This document shows positions 56,938 through 64,000 of a stretch of DNA of 64,000 bases, in pieces. The notes beneath the pieces are model-generated. The model worked only from the letters and a program-made list of their open reading frames with translations, was not told the DNA's origin and did no database searches. Location: contig JALMQS010000820.1 of assembly GCA_024734495.1 (NCBI GenBank), forward strand, positions 1-64,000, given 5' to 3'. This DNA comes from Forficula auricularia. Taxonomy: Eukaryota > Arthropoda > Insecta > Dermaptera > Forficulidae. The position numbers and the translations under genes are program-made. Within the stretch, counting starts at the first letter, position 1. The number at the start of each line of letters is the position of its first letter.

Positions 56938-57460
56938 GCAAATTAATTAAATGAATCTTAAGAAATTCAAAGATGTTTTTATAAAGCGAAATTTAGAGAA
57001 TACTTAGCCAGACTACCGTTTTACAAGAACCATTGAGGTCCAGCTGATTCTCCATCCTGAACCAACACCTAGATGGACCATATCTTTTTTCGCTCTCTTG
57101 GTTCAGGATGGAGAATCAGCTGGACCTCAATGGTTCTTATAAAACGGTAGTCTGGCTAAGTATTCTCTAAATTTCGCTTTATAAAAACATCTTTAATCGA
57201 GAGAGTAATATATAAGAACTTGAGATGCCATGTCCCTCTGGGTGGTCCGTGGTGGGGTATCATGCGGGCTATACGCGGATTGATACCGGGTAACACCTAG
57301 ATGGACCATATCTTTTTTCGCTCTCTTGGTTCAGGATGGAGAATCAGCTGGACCTCAATGGTTCTTATAAAACGGTAGTCTGGCTAAGTATTCTCTAAAT
57401 TTCGCTTTATAAAAACATCTTTGAATTTCTTAAGATTCATTTAATTAATTTGATAATTTT
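56938..57460. repeat. Inverted repeat plus an apparently exact 130-bp direct duplication
   Basis: The left arm (56938-57069) is inverted at 57098-57192 and again at 57291-57455. The block from CACCTAGATGGACC to AAAACATCTTT occurs at 57064-57192 and 57291-57423 with no difference that I can see. A 98-bp GC-richer spacer (GGGTGGTCCGTGGTGGGG) separates them. Confidence 0.8.
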
Positions 57461-57986
57461 CTATATTTGTATAAATATACTAGAAAAACAAATTTACTTA
57501 TAATTTGTTAAAAATTCCGTTGAGTGGATTTGCTCGCGAATTTACTCCGCGGAATTCTAAATTAATCCAAATATTGCATTAAAATCCCATAAAAGGCTCT
57601 ACTAGTTTACTCAGGGAACTAAAAGCGCACAACTAAAACTCCATAAAAATGTTCAAGTGTAAGTTAGGTACAACAAATAAAATCTTTGATTTGTACTAAT
57701 CAATAAAAAATAATAAACACTGAATGAATACTTGTCTTTATTTCCCTATACATCAATTTGCAAAAAGCTCGTTATCTCCAAATTCACTTTCATGAAGTTA
57801 CACCACTATTATAATAAACGACACATATATGACCATCAAAACTTCAAAACTTCAACACCTACGCCCTCCAACCTTTCTCTTGATCTATTCTTCCTTCTTT
57901 TCGCTAACGTAGGGATCTTTCGAGATTCATAGGGGCCGCAACTTCATGGGTCTCTTCTTGCATTCAATAGTATAAAAAAATAAACT

Positions 57987-58672
57987 GACGTGTTCTGATG
58001 TGGCCATTCACTTGACTTTACCATACAACCTGGCCCCTCTCTTATATTTAATATTTAATAAGATTATTTATAATCATGTAGGGGAGGGGTTAGTTTTTCC
58101 ATTTTTAGACTCATGGGGGCCTACTGATTATATATACAAAATTTGGTTGAGATTGGTTCAAGAGCCTAAATTTTCATTTTTTGACCCTACACCCTCCCTC
58201 TATTTTGGGCGGTTAGTTTTTGCATTTTTAGATTTCTGGGGGTCCACTGATTATGTATAGAAAATTTGGTTCAGTTTGCTCAAACGGCCTAGATTTTCCC
58301 TTAATTTTAGGTCGATATGCACCGAAATCTAATCAGCTCTTTATCTCAATGGACCAAAACTACGTGTGAAATTTGGTTTCGATATTCACACTAGTTTTTG
58401 AGCTAGCTCGTCCACAAAAATTTGGTAACGCACAGAATAACAGACAACCAGACAGGCTAACTAACAGACATTTTGACAAAACAATTATTATTTCGAAAAA
58501 TATAATTTTTTTGACGTTTACTTTTGAAGCTTTTTTGTAGAGCAAAACGCCATGGTTTCGCTCAATTTTTTTAATCAAAATAGTTTCAGCCGTTTTTGAG
58601 ATATTTCGAGAAAAAAAGGAAAAAACCACTTTTTTCATGCACGATTTCAATACTCGACCATACCCTGTATGC
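57987..58672 (+). repeat. About 700-bp dispersed repeat, copy 1
   Basis: Starts ACGTGTTCTGATGTGGCCAT, has two 110-bp repeat units, a CGATATGCACCGAAATCTAATC block and GTTTCAGCCGTTTTTGAGAT, and ends ACCATACCCTGTA. Copy 2 is at 62945-63640 in the same orientation. Confidence 0.75.
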
Positions 58673-58860
58673 TAAAGTAAAATTAGAGATATTTTGTTGT
58701 GACTCGGGTAAGCTAAAAGGTTGGACACCCCTGTTCTAGAAGATGCCTTCTAAACAACCAGATATCTTGTAGACATCTTAAAGACATTTTAAGGACATCT
58801 TAAAGGCAATAAGAGATGAATCAGTCATCTTCAAGAGGTAGTGTGCTATTTGGGTATATA

Positions 58861-59869
58861 GCTATATTAAATATGGTAGATGCCACGATATTGATACTTT
58901 TATTTTTCTTTAATATATTTTTATATCTTAAAAGCAACATAAATGTGTTGCGTGGTTAAGCACCCTTTTCATTTGGGAAATCTCCGTTAAAAGGAAGAAA
59001 AAGAGCCAGTCTCAAAAGGTAAAGCCATTCCGCTTGAGCTGAGCTCGTTGGTGTTCCTCTGATTGTGGTTTCTCTTTCGAGAAAGATGACAGGAAGAAAA
59101 ACCCTTGCCTTTTTGCCACCCGCCCACCTGCTTTGCTATTGACAGTTGGGGTGTCTTCTTAATCCAGGGAGGTTCCAGCCGATTGGATTCGCCAGTGTAC
59201 TACCACCCACTTCTACTTTTTACGTCATTCCAATCATGTGAGTGACATTTTGTATTTAGATGATGTCTTTTTTATCTCTTCCTTAACATCAACCCCTCTC
59301 TTTTTTTTTACCTTTTCATTACTTTTATTACGTAACACTTATTGTTTAGGTATTTTTCCAAAAGATCGAAAATTATATTTCCGAAAGAAAACAAAATATA
59401 ATAATATAGAAATATTATGCAAATATTTTTTTATCTGAGTGGTTAAATTTGTATTTGACATTTGACAAAGTAGAAGATATCTAAAGTCTAAACATAATTT
59501 GAAATATTTATTTATTTTTTTAAGCATTTATTGAGGTACAATTTTGATAAATAAATTTATATAAATTTACAGATGGAATTTACCATACATTGATAATTAT
59601 GGAGAATCGATTCAATACATAAATAAGTATTTACGTATATATTTATGTTTATGTAAATTTATATTGTACCAGGCCCGTTTTGGGCATAGGGCTCACCCAA
59701 TTTCTTCAATTTGGATCTTCTTTTTACACGCTTTATATTAGCTTCACTTGTTACGAAGTTGGATGTAATCCCATCATTATATTACTTCTAATTGACGTTT
59801 CGATTTTAAGCTTTAGATATATATGTAATTCAAGTGACAATATAAAAATTTTTAAAGATTCTAGCTGAA
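58861..59869. other. No gene recognised
   Basis: A GC-richer patch at 59000-59240 ends in a donor-like ATCATGTGAGTG. It might be a UTR exon, but no frame or acceptor is convincing. Confidence 0.35.
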
Positions 59870-60480
59870 AAAAATCACCCAGGGGGAGGGGGGTGAAATT
59901 TAGAAATTATAGCCCCTTTTGGTCCAAACTCAACCAAAATTTATATACACCATCTGTGGGCCCCCAGAAGGGTAAAAATACAAAAATAACCAGGGGGGCG
60001 AACTTGTGAAATTATAGTCCCCTTTGGTCCAAACTCATCCGAAATTTGTGTACATCATCCGCGGGCACCCAGAAGTGTAAAAATACAAAAATTAACCAGG
60101 AGGGACGAAATTGGAAAATTATAGCCCCCTTTGGTCCAAACTCAACCGTAATTTGAATATATCATCTGTGGGCCTCCAGAAGGGTAAAATACAAAAATTA
60201 ACCAGAGGGACGAAATTGGAAAATTATAGTCCCCTTTGGTCCAAACTTAACCGCAATTTGTATACATAATCTGTGGGCCCCCAGAAGGATAAAAATACAA
60301 AAATTAACCAGGGTGGGGGAGGGAGAAATTTGGAAATTATAGCCTCCTTTGCCCCTTTGGTCCAAACTCAATCAAAATTTGTATACGACATCTGGGGGCC
60401 TCCAGAATAGTAAAAATACAAAAAATAACAAAAAGGGGTGAAATTGAGAAAAATATAGACTCTTGTCAAATTTAGTTTTA
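59870..60480 (+). repeat. Tandem array of about 118-bp units (five copies)
   Basis: Each unit has TTTGGTCCAAACTCAACC, TGTGGGCCCCCAGAAGGGTA, AAATACAAAAATTAACCAG and a GGGGG/GAAATT segment. It is a relative of the 110-bp units in the Helitrons and in the elements at 40156 and 44649. Confidence 0.85.
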
Positions 60481-60540
60481 GTATAACGATGTACGCATAG
60501 AATTGTATACTCGTTTTAAGATTAAAATGTAAAAAAATAA

Positions 60541-60772
60541 ATTATAGTTAAAAAAAAACACGCTTTGCCAGTAAAGCACTAAAAAGTACAAAATAATTTA
60601 TTAAACTCTTTTATGTTCAATAACTAAATCAAAAATCGTGGGGCACTTTGTCGAAATTAATTAATAGAACTTTTTGACTTAGTTATTCGACATAAAAAAG
60701 TTTATTACATTATTTTGTACTTTTTAGTGCATTACTGATAAAAGCGTATTTTTTGGTTTTTTAAACTATAAT
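60541..60772. repeat. Foldback, about 95-bp arms
   Basis: AGTGCATTACTGATAAAAGCG and AGCACTAAAAAGTACAAAAT blocks are inverted about a loop containing CGTGGGGCACTTTGTCG. No tail or duplication identified. Confidence 0.65.
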
Positions 60773-61579
60773 TTTTGCAGTTCTAGTCCACTCATTAATT
60801 TTAAACATATAAATTATTAATTATTTAGGTTTTGATCTCTATTCAAATATGTTTATATCACGTAAAACAACACCAAAAATTATTATCCAATTATTAAAAA
60901 AAATATTCGTATGACCTCATTATTATAGAATTATATTTATAATAGTTTAGTGATAATATTAATTTGAAGCATCCAAACCAGCATATAATTTGTCAGAAAT
61001 GACAAATTGATACCCTCTTTCAATAGCATATCCTTTACTGCGGGCGACGAAATCCGATCTGATTCCAATCAATGATTGGAAATAAAGGCTTTCAAACTGA
61101 CCTTTCAATTAAGCTTCAATTCATGCGATACCTATACGTATATCTATCATCAAAATATTTAATATTTTAATATACAAATTTGGGCATTATTCCTCAAATA
61201 TGCAAAAATGCAGTATAAATTTTAAACCATTAAAATTGAGAGGTATAATTCGGATAAAAAACTCGTCGTAACTGTTAGCAAAAAAAATATGCGATTACAT
61301 AAGAATCAGGGCTCTAGTTATAACTAATGGGCTGAAGTTTGGCAGACATATTTCTATTGATAAAATGATCTTGTTCCCCAAGTTTAAACTTTATATCGTA
61401 TATCTTATGCTTATAAAAAATTCCCAAATCCATAAAATTTTGGACTGCATACCGGGTTTTGAAATTTTTTTCACCTTTTCTCCAATTTATTTTTTATATT
61501 GTTACAATTTAAAAGAATTCTTTTGTTTGAAAATAATTATCTATTTTAATTCTCTACGAGCTTTTGCGAGTTTGTATTA
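60773..61579. other. No gene recognised
   Basis: AT-rich sequence; the ORF at 61365-61580 is hydrophobic and low-complexity without a recognisable domain. Confidence 0.4.
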
Positions 61580-62214
61580 GGGTGGTCCTTATTTTGTGTA
61601 TTTTTGAATTTTTACGCTGACAGATGCTCGTATGGTTCGAAATAAATAAAAAAAAATCCCCCAAGTTTAAAGTCTCTATCTCAATTTTAATCTAGTGCTA
61701 CTCAGCGATTTAGTTTCCCATCTAAATAACATGGGGTTTTTGGCATTGAACGATCAATTTTTTATTCCGGCCAAAGAAATAGTTCAAAAAATTTGAAACT
61801 CTGTAAACTTTATCCTTAAAATAGTAGCTATCCTTTAGAATTTTTGCAGATTTTTAGCTATTATAATTTTGGAGTTACCGCTAGATAAAATACTGCTATA
61901 TCTATAGGTTAGTAAGTTATAGACTCCAAAATTATAATAGCTAAAACTCTGTACAAATTCTGAAGGATAGCTACTATTATAAGAATAAAGTCCAGTTTCA
62001 ATTTTTTAAACTATCACTTTGGTCTGAATAAAAATTGATCGTTCAATGCCAAAAAACCCCATGTTATTTATATCGGGAAACTTACATCGCTGTGGGGCAT
62101 AGGTTAAAATTGAGATAGAGACTTGAAACTTGGGGGATATTTTTTTATTTATTTAAAATCATATGAGCTTCTGTTAGCGTAAAAATTCAAAAATACAAAA
62201 AATAAGGACCACCG
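61580..62214. mobile_element. TA-flanked foldback with about 290-bp arms
   Basis: GGGTGGTCCTTATTTTGTG at the left and its complement ending AAGGACCACC at the right, with TA outside. Arms are inverted almost to the centre (loop 61878-61914). Non-coding. Confidence 0.8.
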
Positions 62215-62944
62215 TAGTTTCCATATGTAGTTGCACAAATACCAATTTTTTTTAAAAACAATTATTATGAACAGACTATACTTATGATTATCGTTTAGGC
62301 CACTTTGGACCAGTCGAATTGGTATATTAAAATGTGTGTCTGAATTTGTAGACCAATCCCTTAAATAATTGTACTATCTGCTAATAAAACCGACCAGTAC
62401 GTGAGGCTACTCACGACACTTCAATAAATAGTGCGCTTGGTCTCTTTTAAACTCAGATATCTACCTTCCAATATATTATGTCGTAGGTTTGTTTTAATTT
62501 TCTTTTTACCAAGGGGTGAATAAAAAATTATACTTTAAATTATTTAAAATGATTTATGGATTGATTTGATTTAATTCTATTTTAATAAATTGGAATATAT
62601 TTGACCCTGTCTGGTTCCCTTGAACCCTTGGCTCATCCTAGAAACGTGTGGCCCATGTCCAAATGAATTTTTAAATATATTCTTAACCAGTGCATCCGTT
62701 GAGGGAGGGTATTGCCTCTCATCTAAGACACGCCTACACATTCAGCTTTTTTTCTTTTTCATAGTGTTTTTTCGTTGGGCTTTCTAATACAAATTTCCAT
62801 CCACTTTTCTGCAACGGTTGGGAAGTATATGTAAATTAACATAAATATTGCGTGAATTAATTTTTAGTAGTTGAGAATAATAAATACTTAAAACCGTTAT
62901 TCACTAGGATTAGAAATGCATTATATTCTTAAAATTAAATAAAT
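62215..62944. other. No gene recognised
   Basis: AT-rich; GTGTGGCCCATG near 62646 may be a hAT remnant. Confidence 0.4.
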
Positions 62945-63640
62945 TGACACGTTCTGATGTGGCCATCAACTTGACTTTACCATACACTTCTGGTTGAGTT
63001 TGGTACAAGGGCCTAGATTTTCATTTTTTTGACCCCTCCCCCCATTTCGGGCGGTTAGTTTTTGCATTTTTAGTCTTCAGGAAGCCCACTGATTATGTAT
63101 CCAAAACTTGGTTGAGTTTGCTTAAATGGCCTAGATTTTGATTTTTTGACCCCCACCCCTTAATTTTGGCGCCAGAAAAAAAATATTTTCGTTATTATAT
63201 GTTAGGTTCATTTTATAGTATATTTCATTTTTCTTGTTTTTTTAGTTTGAAAATATTATAATTTTAAATTTTAACCCCTCTCCCTTAATTTTGGGTCGAT
63301 ATGCACCAAAATCTAATCAGCTCTTAATCCTAATGCACCAAAACTACTTGTGAAATTTGGTTTTGATATTCACACTAGTTTTTGAGCTAGCTCATCCAGA
63401 AAATTTGGTAACGCACAGACTAACAGACATTTTGACAAAACAGTTATTATCTCGAAAAATATAATTTTTTGGAGCTTTTTTGTAGACCGACATGTCATGG
63501 TTTCGCCAAATTTTTCTAAATCAAATTAGTTTCAGCCGTTTTTGAGATATTTCGAAAAAAAGAATAAAAAAAACTCACTTTTTTCATGGACAATTACAAT
63601 ACTTGACCATACCCTGTATGGTAAAATAAAAATGGAAGTA
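62945..63640 (+). repeat. About 700-bp dispersed repeat, copy 2
   Basis: Collinear with 57987-58672 from CACGTTCTGATGTGGCCAT to ACCATACCCTGTA, with a central insertion of about 120 bp (about 63175-63275). Confidence 0.75.
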
Positions 63641-63944
63641 GTTTTGGTGTTATATCAAGATGCTTTGAAAATAGACAATTAAACGTATAAATTACAACTT
63701 ACAATAAACGCAAGACTGGTTTTATGTTATACAGTATATAGGAACATAAACACATATTATGGTAAAGTCGAGGAAGTCTGAAATAGAAGCGATTCGTTGT
63801 TGAATAAACGTTATTAAATAAGTATTTAGAATACATTTTTGTTCCCAATTCCTAAGAGTCAATTTTAATTAATGTTAAACTAAAGGATTGTAACGTCATG
63901 TCCTCGACCTGTGGAGTTTAAAAGAAAATTCCATTAAAAGTAAC

Positions 63945-64000
63945 TATTATCATTTCCGTCCATAATTTAATTTATAATTTGAAAGTTTATATTGGGAAAA
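63945..64000. mobile_element. Start of another tailed foldback, cut by window end
   Basis: CATTTCCGTCCATAATTT and TTTGAAAGTTTATATTGGG match the tail and arm of the element at 7634-8148. Confidence 0.6.

Larger units (their letters stand above)
56541..58733. mobile_element. hAT element, non-autonomous
   Basis: Ends CAGGGCTGTCCAACCCGCGG and the complement of GGTTGGACACCCCTG. Flanks CTCTAGAT and TTCTAGAA fit the nTCTAGAn type of hAT target. Filled with later repeats; no transposase recognised. Confidence 0.75.
56516..58860. mobile_element. MITE (ATCCTTGATA ends) split by a hAT element
   Basis: The left 25 bp (TATCCTTGATATTTTGCTCG) and the right 125 bp (GAAGATGCCTTCTAAACAAC to GTAGTGTGCTATTTGGG) correspond to the MITE at 32219-32606. 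The hAT at 56541-58733 sits between them. Confidence 0.6.

Noticed and set aside
59000..59240. Possible exon ending in ATCATGTGAGTG
   Set aside because: The donor is good, but no acceptor or frame could be settled, so it is only mentioned in the regional entry.

Overview
The window looks like a piece of an animal, very probably insect, nuclear genome. It is strongly AT-rich, has spliced genes with GT-AG introns and AATAAA poly(A) signals, and is packed with animal-type transposable elements (mariner, pogo/Tigger, hAT, Helitrons, non-LTR retrotransposons, a tRNA-derived SINE, hammerhead-ribozyme repeats). The species cannot be named from the sequence. One 100-base run of N (27602-27701) marks an assembly gap.

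Host genes. Only two are recognised. A complete six-exon gene on the plus strand (4720-15042) encodes a 301-residue neuroguidin (NGDN/Lcp5, Sas10/Utp3 family), a small-subunit processome factor. Its introns are filled with mobile DNA. The last coding exon of FAM32A, a spliceosomal protein, lies on the minus strand at 22391-22512; its upstream exons were not found. A well-formed but unidentified 79-bp exon candidate lies at 41231-41309. Almost everything else is mobile or repeated DNA.

Layout. 1-4.7 kb: foldback repeats and a Helitron. 4.7-15 kb: NGDN, its introns holding foldback elements, a Helitron end, a LINE reverse-transcriptase relic and a nested transposon. 15-21 kb: LINE fragments, a pogo/Tigger remnant and a dead mariner. 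21-25.5 kb: FAM32A exon and long inverted-repeat elements. 25.7-27.6 kb: a hAT element with a clean 8-bp target duplication holding a Helitron. 27.7-30.8 kb: a frameshifted LINE with reverse transcriptase and RNase H. 31-36.4 kb: hAT elements and a Foldback-like element whose inverted ends are made of a 15-bp repeat. 36-52 kb: hammerhead repeats, paired ACAGGGTGGGG elements, a 477-bp Helitron with two 5' ends, and a hAT with a nested foldback. 52-64 kb: a second copy of the TTAA element (here hit by a SINE), a hAT inside a MITE, tandem arrays and foldbacks.

Most interesting observation. At least nine short elements share one architecture: an inverted repeat (foldback), an extra unpaired tail on one arm drawn from a few tail types, flanking duplications of 11-13 bp, and in several copies a hammerhead-ribozyme-like core in the loop or near one end. 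Good hammerhead cores are at 13861-13895 (minus), 44473-44524 (plus) and 36766-36808 (minus), with decayed ones inside several foldbacks. The 11-13 bp duplications do not fit cut-and-paste transposases with fixed short duplications. They suggest an RNA-mediated, retrozyme- or Penelope-like family.
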